Part shown: positions 37,605 to 45,661 of the stretch, piece by piece
Position numbering within the stretch: the first letter of the stretch is position 1
Layout of the letters: each line of letters begins with the position of its first letter
Assembly (NCBI RefSeq): GCF_030291075.1
Contig: NZ_CP127407.1
Location: forward strand, 618,001 to 682,000
Reading direction: 5' to 3'
Source: Stenotrophomonas sp. 57
Lineage (GTDB): Bacteria > Pseudomonadota > Gammaproteobacteria > Xanthomonadales > Xanthomonadaceae
DNA length: 64,000 nucleotides
Position numbers and translations under genes: made by a program
The notes under the pieces: generated by a model
What the model saw: the letters and a program-made list of their open reading frames with translations, nothing else
Told to the model about the DNA's origin: nothing
Database searches by the model: none

Positions 37605-39812
37605 ATGAGCCTGCGTTTTCTTCCCTGGTCCTTTGCCCTCGCGCTGCTGGTCGGCTGCAGCACCGTGTCCGCGCCGCATGTGCAGCGCAAGGGCAACCTG
37701 TCGCCCACGGCCGAAGCCGGCCAGGCGGCCGAGGTCGCCGCCGATGCCGCCCGTGACGCACAGGGTGCTCCGCAGGCCGTGATCCGCCGCGGTACCGGCA
37801 CCATGATCAACCGCGAAGCCGCACGCGCACCGGCACCGGCACTGCATGGCGCCAGCACCGGCGAAGCCACCTTCAACTTCGAGGGCGAGTCGGTGCATGC
37901 GGTGGTCAAGGCCATCCTCGGTGACATGCTCGGCCAGAACTACGTGATCGCGCCGGGGGTGCAGGGCACGGTGACCCTGGCCACGCCCAAGCCGGTATCG
38001 CCGGCGCAGGCGTTGAACCTGCTGGAAATGGTGCTGGGCTGGAACAATGCCCGCATGGTCTACAGCGGCGGCCGCTACAACATCGTCGCCGCCGACCAGG
38101 CCCTGGCCGGCACGGTCGCACCGAGCACCGCGCCGGCGGCCAGCGCACGAGGCTTCGAAGTGCGGGTGATCCCGTTGCAGTTCATCTCCGCCACCGAAAT
38201 GAAGAAGGTGCTGGAGCCGTATGCGCGGCCCAATGCCATCGTCAACGTCGACAGCGGCCGCAACGTGATCACCCTCGGCGGTACCCGCGCCGAGCTGGAA
38301 AACTACATGCGCACCGTCGAGATCTTCGACGTCGACTGGCTGTCGGGCATGTCGGTGGGCGTGTTCCCGATCCAGTCGGGCAAGGCCGAGCAGGTCGCTG
38401 CCGACCTGGAGAAAGTGTTCGGCGAGGAGAGCAAGACCCCCAGCGCCGGCATGTTCCGCTTCCTGCCCCTGGAGAACGCCAACGCGGTGCTGGTAATCAC
38501 CCCCCAGGTGCGTTACCTGGACCAGATCCAGCAGTGGCTGGACCGTATCGATACTGCCGGCGGCAGCGCCCGCCTGTTCTCCTACGAACTGCGCTACATC
38601 AAGGCGCGCGACCTGGCCGAGCGCCTCAGTGAAGCCTTCGCCAGCAGCGGCAACCGCGGCGCGTCCAGCCCCGCCTCGCTGGCCCCGGGGGCGATGCCGT
38701 CGCAGCTGGGCAGCGACGGCGACGGCGACCGTGGCATGGACAGCAACAACAGCAGCAGTTTCGGCTCGACCCCGGGCAGCGGTTCCAGTGGTGCCGGCAA
38801 CGGCAGCATGAACCTGCCGCAGCGCCAGTCCGGCAACGTCAGCGTCAGCCTGGAAGTGGAGGGCGATCGCGTGGGCGTGTCGGCGGTGGAGGAAACCAAT
38901 ACCCTGCTGGTGCGCTCGACCCCGCAGGCCTGGCGCTCGATCCGCGAGGTGATCGAGAAGCTGGACGTGATGCCGCTGCAGGTGCACATCGAAGCCCAGG
39001 TGGCAGAAGTCTCGCTGGACGGTGACCTGAAGTACGGCGTGAACTGGTTCTTCGACAATGCCGTGGCCGGGCGTGCACTGACGGGAGCCTTGGGCGGCGT
39101 GACCCTGCCGGCAGCAGCGGGTGGCTCCTGGAGCAGCTTCGCCGGTGCCGCGACCGGTGGCGAAGGCCTGGGCTGGGCGTTCACCGGTCACAATGGTGCG
39201 GCGGTGGTGAGCGCGCTGGACAAGGTCACCGATGTACGCCTGCTGCAGACCCCCTCGGTGTTCGTGCGCAACAACGCCGAGGCCACGCTCAACGTGGGCG
39301 ACAAGGTGCCGATCAACACGACTACGGTGAACACCGGCATCGGCACCAGCAGCTACAGCTCGGTGCAGTACATCGACACCGGCGTGATCCTGAAGGTGCG
39401 CCCGCGCGTGACGCGCGACGGCACGGTGTTCCTCGACATCGTGCAGGAAGTGAGCAGCGCCTCGAACGTGCCGGAGAACTGCAACCCGCAGGAGCGCAAC
39501 TGCAACCCGCGCATCTCGACCAAGAAGCTGTCGACCGAAGCGGCGGTGCAGAGCGGCGACACCATCATGCTGGCCGGCCTGATCACCGATTCGGGCACCG
39601 ATGGCAGCAGCGGCATTCCCGGCCTGAGCCGGATCCCGGTGGTGGGCGCGCTGTTCGGGCAGAAGAGCCGCACCAGCCGTCGTTCGGAGGTGATCGTGCT
39701 GCTGACCCCGAGCATCGTGCGCAACAGCCAGGAAGCACGAAATCTGACCGACGAGTACAGCCAGCGCTTCCGAGCGATGGAACCGCTGAACCAGCCGCGC
39801 GCAAAGAAGTAA
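37605..39812 (+). CDS. xpsD: Type II secretin XpsD (GspD)
   Basis: A 735-residue outer-membrane secretin forming the exit channel. The lipoprotein signal ends L-L-V-G-C18-S, so it is lipidated. N0-N3 domains run from about residue 85 to 420, with a Ser/Gly-rich insert near 345-400. The secretin core carries V-x-S-A-L-x-K-V-T-D-V-R-L-L-Q-T-P-S-V and the late V-P-V-V-G-A-L-F-G pattern (here I-P-V-V-G-A-L-F-G-Q). It is the last gene of the xps operon. No U-rich terminator follows; the GC hairpin of repeat copy C begins 11 bases later. Confidence 0.96.
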   Translation: MSLRFLPWSFALALLVGCSTVSAPHVQRKGNLSPTAEAGQAAEVAADAARDAQGAPQAVIRRGTGTMINREAARAPAPALHGASTGEATFNFEGESVHAVVKAILGDMLGQNYVIAPGVQGTVTLATPKPVSPAQALNLLEMVLGWNNARMVYSGGRYNIVAADQALAGTVAPSTAPAASARGFEVRVIPLQFISATEMKKVLEPYARPNAIVNVDSGRNVITLGGTRAELENYMRTVEIFDVDWLSGMSVGVFPIQSGKAEQVAADLEKVFGEESKTPSAGMFRFLPLENANAVLVITPQVRYLDQIQQWLDRIDTAGGSARLFSYELRYIKARDLAERLSEAFASSGNRGASSPASLAPGAMPSQLGSDGDGDRGMDSNNSSSFGSTPGSGSSGAGNGSMNLPQRQSGNVSVSLEVEGDRVGVSAVEETNTLLVRSTPQAWRSIREVIEKLDVMPLQVHIEAQVAEVSLDGDLKYGVNWFFDNAVAGRALTGALGGVTLPAAAGGSWSSFAGAATGGEGLGWAFTGHNGAAVVSALDKVTDVRLLQTPSVFVRNNAEATLNVGDKVPINTTTVNTGIGTSSYSSVQYIDTGVILKVRPRVTRDGTVFLDIVQEVSSASNVPENCNPQERNCNPRISTKKLSTEAAVQSGDTIMLAGLITDSGTDGSSGIPGLSRIPVVGALFGQKSRTSRRSEVIVLLTPSIVRNSQEARNLTDEYSQRFRAMEPLNQPRAKK

Positions 39813-39822
39813 GGGGTTTACG

Positions 39823-40020
39823 GCCGGGCTGCGCCCGGCACCCGCAGAGGCCAGAGCCGGAGCCAGAGCCAGAGCAACGGCAACAGCGGGTTTACTGAGG
39901 GGTGGCGGGGCACTGTGGGTTTGCGGGGACGCCGTAAATACGTCCATGTAGGCTTGGTCGCCGCATCCATGCGGCTCACACCCCGCAAACCCACAGTGCC
40001 CCGCCTTCGACAGTTTCCTG
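39823..40020 (+). repeat. Nested palindromic repeat, copy C (forward), with tail
   Basis: In order: a GCCGGGC-TGC-GCCCGGC hairpin (39823-39839), a 6-bp periodic tract of GCCAGA units (about 39848-39875), AACAGCGGGTTTACTGAGG, perfect 25-bp outer arms (GGCGGGGCACTGTGGGTTTG... and complement, 39904-40005), and a core with GACGCCGTAAATACGTCCAT and inner stem GCCGCATCCATGCGGC. It ends with TTCGACAGTTTCCTGC. I see no gene in the 587 bases between xpsD and the next start. Confidence 0.82.
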
Positions 40021-40029
40021 CTGCTGTTG

Positions 40030-40140
40030 GTAGGTGTCGACCTTGGTCGACACGATCCACGCCATGCGTGGATGCTTTTCGATTCCAATTCGAAATATTC
40101 GATTCCGATGGAGATTCATCCACGCATGGCGTGGATCTAC
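40030..40140. repeat. SMAG-type repeats between nested palindromes C and D
   Basis: GTAGGTGTCGACC-TTGGTCGACAC (40030-40053) is followed by GATCCACGCC-ATGCGTGGAT and, after an AT-rich centre, ATCCACGCATGGCGTGGATC with a terminal CTAC. GTAG ends face outward, as in a SMAG dimer. The CCACGCC/GCGTGG stem also occurs between copies A and B. Confidence 0.7.
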
Positions 40141-40353
40141 TGCAGATCGCAGAAATCTGTCGAAGGCGGGGTGGGTCCGGTGGCGGGGGGCCAGATCAGT
40201 CAGCCGCATGGATGCGGCTGCCAAGCCTACAGGGACGTATTCACGGCGCCCCCCGCAACTGGACCCACCCCGCCATCCCACGGATAGCCGGCTTCTGCTG
40301 TTGCTTCGGCTTCGGCTCTGGCTTCTGCGGGTACCGGGTGCAACCCGGCCGAT
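40139..40353 (-). repeat. Nested palindromic repeat, copy D (reverse), with tail
   Basis: The right end GCAGATCGCAGAAATCTGTC matches copy B base for base. The 26-bp arms (40165-40190 and 40249-40274) have two mismatches. The inner stem is AGCCGCATGGATGCGGCT. The tail reads ATCCCACGGATAGCC, then a GGCTTC-type periodic tract, then a hairpin around ACCGGGTGCAACCCGG. Confidence 0.8.
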
Positions 40354-40399
40354 ACCCTCCCAGTGCTAGGCTGTGGCCACCGACAACCACGGAGGCGGG

Positions 40400-41251
40400 A
40401 TGGGGGCGATCGTGTTGTTGCCGCTGTGCGTGGACGATGCCGCGCTCGACCGCTGCCTGGCTGCACTGGATGCCGGCACCGCGCCGGGCACCGCGGTCTG
40501 GTTGGCCGACGATGCGCAGACCGGTCCGCGTGCGCAGGCGGTGGTGGAACACTGGTTGGCGCATACGCCGCTGCAGGCCGAATACACCCGCCGCGCGCGG
40601 CCGCTCGGCGAGGTGGCCCATCTGGACGAGATGCTGCGCGCCTGCGATGGCATGGACGTGGTGGTGCTGGCACCGGACAGCGTGCCGGCGCCGGGTTGGT
40701 TGCAGCAGCTGCAGGACGCCTTTGCCCGCGACGCCGCCATCGCGACCGCAACCCCGTGGTGCAACGCGGGAGAAACCGCGGCGTGGCCACGTTTGGGCGA
40801 GATCAACCCCGAACCCGATGACGCCGAGCTGCTGGCGCACGTCTGCAGCGGGTTGCCGACGCTGCACCCGGAGCTGCCATCTGCGGTCACCCATGCGGTG
40901 CTGGTGCGTGGCAACGCACGCCGTCGCGCCGGTGGCCTGGATGTGGACAGCTATGCCGGCTGGAACGCGGCCCTGGTCGACCTCAGCCTGCGCATGGCCG
41001 GCCTGGGCTGGCGCAACGTGCTGTGCGAGACCGCCTTTGTCAGCCGGGCTGGCGAGGCGGTCAGCCGCGATGGCGACCTTGAGGCGCTGGCTGCACGCTG
41101 GCCCGGCTGGGTGCCGCGCCTGGCCGATTTCCTGATGCACGATCCGTTGCACGGTCTGCGCGCCAACCTCCAGCAGCGCATGCGGCAGGCGATAATGCCC
41201 AGGGAACAGGGCGACCTGTTCGTTTCTTCCGCGCCGGAGCCCCCCGTTTGA
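40400..41251 (+). CDS. GT-A-like protein, degenerate glycosyltransferase 2 homologue
   Basis: A 283-residue protein of uncertain function. The first half looks like a worn GT2 fold: V-L-L-P-L-C-V-D-D-A-A-L-D-R-C-L-A-A-L at the start, and V-V-V-L-A-P-D-S-V-P-A-P-G-W-L near residue 90 where an active enzyme has N-x-D-x-x-x-x-P. The usual nucleotide-binding text of the first loop is missing. The ATG at 40400 lies nine bases after the start of a GGAGG site (40391-40395) and is preferred over one nine codons upstream. It overlaps the next, intact glycosyltransferase by four bases, so the two probably act in one pathway. Confidence 0.6.
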   Translation: MGAIVLLPLCVDDAALDRCLAALDAGTAPGTAVWLADDAQTGPRAQAVVEHWLAHTPLQAEYTRRARPLGEVAHLDEMLRACDGMDVVVLAPDSVPAPGWLQQLQDAFARDAAIATATPWCNAGETAAWPRLGEINPEPDDAELLAHVCSGLPTLHPELPSAVTHAVLVRGNARRRAGGLDVDSYAGWNAALVDLSLRMAGLGWRNVLCETAFVSRAGEAVSRDGDLEALAARWPGWVPRLADFLMHDPLHGLRANLQQRMRQAIMPREQGDLFVSSAPEPPV

Positions 41252-42087
41252 ATGTTGCCATTGCCGCCATCGTCGTCACCTACCAGAGCGGCAGCACCAT
41301 CGATGCCTGCCTCTCGCGCCTGCGCCAGGCGCAGGACGTGGCCGAGATCCGGGTGATCGACAACGGCTCGCTGGATGGCACGCTGGACATCGTGCAACGG
41401 CACGCCAGCCATGACCCCCGCGTGCGTTTTGTCGGCAATCCGGACAACCCCGGCTTCGCCGCTGCCAACAACCAGGGCGTGGCCGATTCGCGCAGCCCGT
41501 GGCTGGCCTTCATCAATCCGGACCTGATGATCGAGCCGGATACCCTGGCCGAACTGCGCAGCCGTGCCGAAAGGCTGGGCGATTGCCTGCTGGGCGTCGA
41601 ACAGCTGGATGAGCATGGCCATGCCGACGAGGCGGTGCGTCGTCGTGATCCCGATTTCCTCCTGATGCTGCGTTCGCCGGGCAAGGGCTCGAAGCTGGCG
41701 GTTCCGCGCGATCCGCAGCAGCCGCTGCAGCGGGTGCCGGCACTGTCCGGTGCGCTGCTGATGATGCCGCGAGCGCTGTTTGAGCGCATCGGTGGCTGGG
41801 ATGCGGGCTATCGCCTGCACGCCGAAGACCTGGACCTGTGCCGTCGTGCGCGCGACGCCGGTGCGGTGGTGGCGATCGCCAATGACCTGCAGGTCACCCA
41901 TGTGCGTGGTGTGTCCAGCCGCTCGCGGCCGTTCTTCGTTGAATGGCACAAGCACAAGGGCCTGTGGCGCTATTTCCAGAAGTTCGAAGCGAAGCAGCGT
42001 TCGTTGCCGGTGCGGGTGGCGGTGTGGGGCGCGATCTGGGCCCATGCGCTGATGCTGGTGCCGCGCCTGCTGCGCCGGTCGCTGTAG
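41248..42087 (+). CDS. Glycosyltransferase family 2
   Basis: A 279-residue GT2 enzyme, of the rhamnosyltransferase-like type. [15 protein letters not shown]-x-D-G-T, [11 protein letters not shown] and F-I-N-P-D are the donor and metal site elements. A-L-S-G-A-L-L-M-M...G-G-W-D and the acid segment A-E-D-L-D-L-C-R-R follow. There is no clear membrane anchor beyond a C-terminal hydrophobic stretch. The start is a TTG overlapping the previous stop (TTGA), with GGAG eight bases before; the nearby ATG is out of frame. It probably adds a sugar to a surface glycan; the substrate is unknown. Confidence 0.85.
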   Translation: MNVAIAAIVVTYQSGSTIDACLSRLRQAQDVAEIRVIDNGSLDGTLDIVQRHASHDPRVRFVGNPDNPGFAAANNQGVADSRSPWLAFINPDLMIEPDTLAELRSRAERLGDCLLGVEQLDEHGHADEAVRRRDPDFLLMLRSPGKGSKLAVPRDPQQPLQRVPALSGALLMMPRALFERIGGWDAGYRLHAEDLDLCRRARDAGAVVAIANDLQVTHVRGVSSRSRPFFVEWHKHKGLWRYFQKFEAKQRSLPVRVAVWGAIWAHALMLVPRLLRRSL

Positions 42088-42101
42088 GGCCACAAGCGCA
42101 C

Positions 42102-42148
42102 CCACGCATGGCGTGGATCTACTGTAGAGCCGAGCCATGCTCGGCTGC
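42102..42148. repeat. Two abutting SMAG units
   Basis: CCACGCATGGCGTGGATCTAC (42102-42122), then one base, then GTAGAGCCGAGCCATGCTCG and GCTGC. Here the GTAG ends touch each other instead of facing outward, and the two units belong to different sequence types. Confidence 0.75.
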
Positions 42149-42209
42149 ATGCACACGGGATGCGGAGGCTGGCCCCCCGGTTCACGCCGCCGGGCGCATA
42201 ATCTGCCCC

Positions 42210-43391
42210 ATGCCTATCATCCAGTCCCTGCTCGACACCGACCTGTACAAGTTCACCATGATGCAGGCGGTGCTCCACCAGCACCCCGGCGCGCAGGTGC
42301 AGTACCGGTTCAAGTGCCGCACGCCCGGCATCGACCTGGCCCGTTACATCGACCAGATCGACGAAGAGATCAACCACCTGTGCAGCCTGCGCTTCAGTGA
42401 CGCGGAACTGGACTACATGCGTGGCCTGCGCTTCGTGAAGCCGGACTTCGCCGATTTCCTCGGTCTGTTCCACCTGGACCGCAAGTACATCCAGCTGCGT
42501 GCCTCAAAGACCGTGCCGGGCGAGATCGAACTGGACATCACCGGCCCGTGGCTGCACACCATCCTGTTCGAAGTGCCGCTGCTGGCGATCATCAACGAAG
42601 TCTGGTTCCGCAACACCACCACGCCTGACTTCGCCGAAGGCGAGCGCCGCCTGCAGGCCAAGGCGGCACTGCTGCGCGATACCCCCGGTTTCGAACAGTG
42701 CCGCATTGCCGACTACGGCAGCCGCCGACGCTACTCGCGCGACTGGCATGCGCGCCTGCTGCCATTGCTGCGTGATGCACTCGGCCCGCAGCTGGTCGGT
42801 ACCAGCAACGTGCACTTCGCCCGCCTCTACGGCATGACCCCGCACGGCACGATGGCGCACGAGTACCTGCAGGCGTTCCAGGCGCTGGGCCCACGGCTGC
42901 GTGATTCGCAGGTGGCGGCACTCGAGTCGTGGGCGCGCGAGTACCGTGGCGACCTGGGGATCGCGCTGTCCGACGTGGTCGGCCTGGACGCGTTCCTGCG
43001 CGACTTCGACATGTACTTCTGCAAGCTGTTCGACGGCGTCCGCCATGACTCCGGCGATCCGTTCGACTGGGGCGACCGCATGCTGGCGCACTTCCAGCAG
43101 CGCCGGGTGGACCCGCGCAGCAAGGTGCTGGTCTTCAGCGACGGTCTGGACATCGCCAAGGTGATGCGCCTGTATGACTACTTCCGTGGACGCTGCCAGG
43201 TCGCGTTCGGCGTCGGTACGCACCTGACCAATGATCTGGGCCCGACGCCGCTCAACATCGTCATCAAGATGGTCCGCTGCAACGGCCAGCCGGTGGCCAA
43301 GCTCAGCGATTCGCCGGGCAAGAGCATGTGCGACGACCCGGGCTACCTGGCGTACCTGCGTCAGGTCTTCGAGCTGCCGCAGCCGGCGTAA
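42210..43391 (+). CDS. pncB: nicotinate phosphoribosyltransferase
   Basis: A 393-residue cytosolic enzyme of NAD salvage: nicotinate + PRPP (+ ATP) to nicotinate mononucleotide. [11 protein letters not shown] at the start, G-T-S-N-V-H-F-A near residue 200, [15 protein letters not shown] and [10 protein letters not shown] are the conserved PncB blocks. The conserved His in G-T-M-A-H-E is the phosphorylated residue class. Length is standard. It is a single gene between repeats. Confidence 0.96.
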   Translation: MPIIQSLLDTDLYKFTMMQAVLHQHPGAQVQYRFKCRTPGIDLARYIDQIDEEINHLCSLRFSDAELDYMRGLRFVKPDFADFLGLFHLDRKYIQLRASKTVPGEIELDITGPWLHTILFEVPLLAIINEVWFRNTTTPDFAEGERRLQAKAALLRDTPGFEQCRIADYGSRRRYSRDWHARLLPLLRDALGPQLVGTSNVHFARLYGMTPHGTMAHEYLQAFQALGPRLRDSQVAALESWAREYRGDLGIALSDVVGLDAFLRDFDMYFCKLFDGVRHDSGDPFDWGDRMLAHFQQRRVDPRSKVLVFSDGLDIAKVMRLYDYFRGRCQVAFGVGTHLTNDLGPTPLNIVIKMVRCNGQPVAKLSDSPGKSMCDDPGYLAYLRQVFELPQPA

Positions 43392-43413
43392 GCACGCCGG
43401 CCGTCACTGACGC

Positions 43414-43779
43414 TTACAGGTAGTCAACCACGACCAGGTAGGCGCCCTGCAATGGCTGCTGCTTCGAGCCCTGTACGCTGTAGCGCTCGGAGAAGGCGAT
43501 ATCGCCGGCGCGCATCGCGCTGGCCGACACCGACAGCTTCTGCCCCTGGCGCTTGCCATCGCGCAGCGTCGCGGCCTGGCCGTCAGCCAGTGCCGTTACC
43601 GCCACCGTCGAGCCCTTGGCCGACGGCGGGCACGCCGCCAGGCTCAGCTCGCCCTGGGACAGGTTCGTCGTGCAGCCCGGTTCGGCGATGCGGCCGCTGA
43701 AGCGGATGCTGCCGCTGCTGGCCTGGGCCACGGCGCTGATGGACATCAGGGCCACGCACAGCAGAAGGGAGGTTCTCAT
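43414..43779 (-). CDS. Small fimbrial-like secreted protein
   Basis: A 121-residue protein with a clean signal peptide (cleavage after A-Q-A, about residue 20). G-S-I-R-F-S-G-R-I-A-E-P-G-C is the typical first strand of type 1 pilins, with a second Cys 15 residues on for the pilin disulfide. The end V-V-V-D-Y-L resembles the pilin C-terminal strand. It is shorter than a normal subunit (about 150-180 residues). It is divergent from the SMF-1 operon with 457 bases between. It could be a minor pilin or an assembly terminator; function not shown. Confidence 0.7.
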   Translation of the reverse strand: MRTSLLLCVALMSISAVAQASSGSIRFSGRIAEPGCTTNLSQGELSLAACPPSAKGSTVAVTALADGQAATLRDGKRQGQKLSVSASAMRAGDIAFSERYSVQGSKQQPLQGAYLVVVDYL

Positions 43780-43875
43780 GACACGTTCTCTGGTTCGGTG
43801 TGTCCTAGTTAGCGACAGCTGCGATCAGCCTTTAATAGGACGATTCCGAATCTGCTAGGGCCATCACCAACAAAG

Positions 43876-43891
43876 AGTGATGTGCATCAAA
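43876..43891. promoter_or_regulatory. Candidate CRP/Clp-like box in the fimbrial divergent region
   Basis: AGTGA-TGTGCA-TCAAA fits the CRP-type pattern TGTGA-N6-TCACA at seven of ten positions and is palindromic over TGATGTGCATCA. It lies 97 bases before the small fimbrial-like gene and 345 before the SMF-1 gene. Confidence 0.35.
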
Positions 43892-44083
43892 TAAGTGAAT
43901 TTCGGCCTGAAAATGGCCTCTTTCCGCGCGTGTCCGCAGTGCCGGTCAACACGTCGTCGAAGGTCGTTCGCGGCAGGAGTTCCTGCCGTCGCCTTTCCGG
44001 CGCCCCTTGTCTGGAGAAATTGCGTACCACGTCACTTTTCGAGCGTCAATGAATTGGCGTTCAGAAAAATAATGAGACTTTCA

Positions 44084-44102
44084 TCACACTTGTGAATATA
44101 CT
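44084..44102 (+). promoter_or_regulatory. Candidate SMF-1 promoter with overlapping inverted repeat
   Basis: TATACT (44097-44102) is a good -10. A perfect inverted repeat TCACA-CT-TGTGA (44084-44095) lies right against it. No clear -35 is present, so an activator may be needed. The leader would be about 130 bases. The rest of the 457-bp gap (43780-44236) is AT-rich without a gene. Confidence 0.45.
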
Positions 44103-44236
44103 TGCGTCACGGATTCAGGGAGAGGTACGTCCGAATCCGGCCACAGGTGAGACGCAAGGATGGGTCTTGTTCGCCCGGCAGTGCTCCTTGCTTCCTCCTC
44201 TACTTCCATCTCTTCAGTAGGGTTAGGTAAAAGCGA

Positions 44237-44776
44237 ATGCACAAGATCAACCTCATCGCCGCTCTGATGCTGGCCGCCGCTCCGCTGGCCGCCAACGCCG
44301 CCGACGGCACCATCACCTTCACCGGCAAGGTGACCGACAAGACCTGCACCATCTCGACCCCGGGCGGCAAGGACTTCGCCGTCAACCTGCCGACCGTGTC
44401 CAAGAACACCCTGGCCACCGCCGGTGCCGTTGCGGGCCGTACCCCGTTCGCCATCAACCTGACCAAGTGCAGCGCCGGCAACGTCGCGACCTACTTCGAG
44501 CCGGGTTCGACCGTTGACTTCAACAGCGGCCGCCTGCTGAACCAGGCTTCGGCCAATGCTGCCACCAACGTGCAGCTGCAGCTGCTGGGTTCGAACAACC
44601 AGGTCCTGCCGATCAAGGCTGCTGGCGCTGGTCTGGCCCAGACCAACTCGCAGTGGGTCACCGTCGGCACCGACGGCTCGGCCGACCTGAGCTACTACGC
44701 TGAGTACTACGCCACTGCCGCCGCCACCCCGGGCGACGTCACCAGCAGCGTCAAGTACACGATCATCTACAACTGA
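44237..44776 (+). CDS. smf-1: Major fimbrial subunit, SMF-1 type
   Basis: A 179-residue type 1-like pilin. The signal peptide ends A-A-N-A-A (about residue 21). The mature start D-G-T-I-T-F-T-G-K-V-T-D-K-T-C-T-I is the donor strand and first pilin strand. A disulfide is expected between that Cys and K-C-S-A-G. The C-terminal beta-zipper ends Y-T-I-I-Y-N. The mature N-terminus agrees with what is known of SMF-1, the S. maltophilia adhesive fimbrin. It is the first gene of a four-gene operon. Confidence 0.93.
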   Translation: MHKINLIAALMLAAAPLAANAADGTITFTGKVTDKTCTISTPGGKDFAVNLPTVSKNTLATAGAVAGRTPFAINLTKCSAGNVATYFEPGSTVDFNSGRLLNQASANAATNVQLQLLGSNNQVLPIKAAGAGLAQTNSQWVTVGTDGSADLSYYAEYYATAAATPGDVTSSVKYTIIYN

Positions 44777-44861
44777 TCGTCGTCGTACCCGCATTGGCCG
44801 GCGTATCCGCCGGCCCATGCGCCGCGGCCCCTGGCCACACCCCTCGAGCGTAGTACTTCCG

Positions 44862-45590
44862 ATGAAAGCATTCTTTCCCCGGGCGCTGCTGCTGGCAGCG
44901 TTCACGCTGCCCTTCTGCCAGAACGCTCTGGCCGGCGTGGTGGTCAATGGCACCCGCGTGATCTATCCGGCGCAGGCGCGCGAAGTCACCGTGCAGGTCG
45001 ACAACGTCGGCGACTCGCCGGCGCTGGTCCAGGCCTGGATCGACAGCGGCGATGCCAACCAGACCGCCGACACCAGCGATGCCCCGTTCGTGCTGACGCC
45101 GCCGATCGCGCGCGTTGAACCGGGCCGCAGCCAGGCGTTGCGCGTGATCTTCTCCGGTGCACAGCTGCCGGCCGACCGCGAGTCGGTGTTCTGGCTCAAC
45201 GTGCTGGACGTGCCGCCGTCGCCCGACAACGCCGACAGTGGCGACCAGAACTACCTGCAGGTCGCGTTCCGTTCGCGCCTGAAGCTTTTCTACCGGCCGC
45301 AGGGGCTGAAGGGCGTCGCCAACGACGCACCGGCAGCACTGCACTGGACGCTCGCCGGCGATCGCCTGCGGGTGGAAAACCCGAGTCCCTTCCACGTCAC
45401 CCTGGCTGAAGTGCACGCCGTGACCGGCGGCACCGAAAAGGCCGTCGAGGACAAGGGCGCAATGGTTGCACCGAAGCAGAGCCTGGAGTTCGCCGCACCG
45501 GCAGGCACCAGCCAGGTCCGCTTCATCACCATCAACGACTACGGCGGCCGCGTGGAACACACGATCCGCCTCGGCAGCACCGGGGGCTGA
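44862..45590 (+). CDS. Fimbrial periplasmic chaperone (PapD/FimC family)
   Basis: A 242-residue chaperone that donates a strand to fold pilins and delivers them to the usher. The signal peptide ends Q-N-A-L-A (about residue 25). G-T-R-V-I-Y-P and L-R-V-I-F lie in domain 1, with the alternating-hydrophobic G1 strand Q-A-L-R-V-I-F. V-F-W-L-N-V-L-D-V-P-P is the family signature. The K-L-F-Y-R-P-Q-G-L motif opens domain 2. The start at M-K-A-F-F is 85 bases after the pilin stop. Confidence 0.94.
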   Translation: MKAFFPRALLLAAFTLPFCQNALAGVVVNGTRVIYPAQAREVTVQVDNVGDSPALVQAWIDSGDANQTADTSDAPFVLTPPIARVEPGRSQALRVIFSGAQLPADRESVFWLNVLDVPPSPDNADSGDQNYLQVAFRSRLKLFYRPQGLKGVANDAPAALHWTLAGDRLRVENPSPFHVTLAEVHAVTGGTEKAVEDKGAMVAPKQSLEFAAPAGTSQVRFITINDYGGRVEHTIRLGSTGG

Positions 45591-45661
45591 ACGCGCCGCG
45601 CCGGCCATGCGCCCGCGCATCCCGCCACCGCCGCCGTGCGGCGAACTGAAGGAATGTCAGT

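Noticed and set aside
39813..40399. Small gene between xpsD and the GT-A-like gene
   Set aside because: All open frames lie in repeats C and D or SMAG units and show no start signal or domain.
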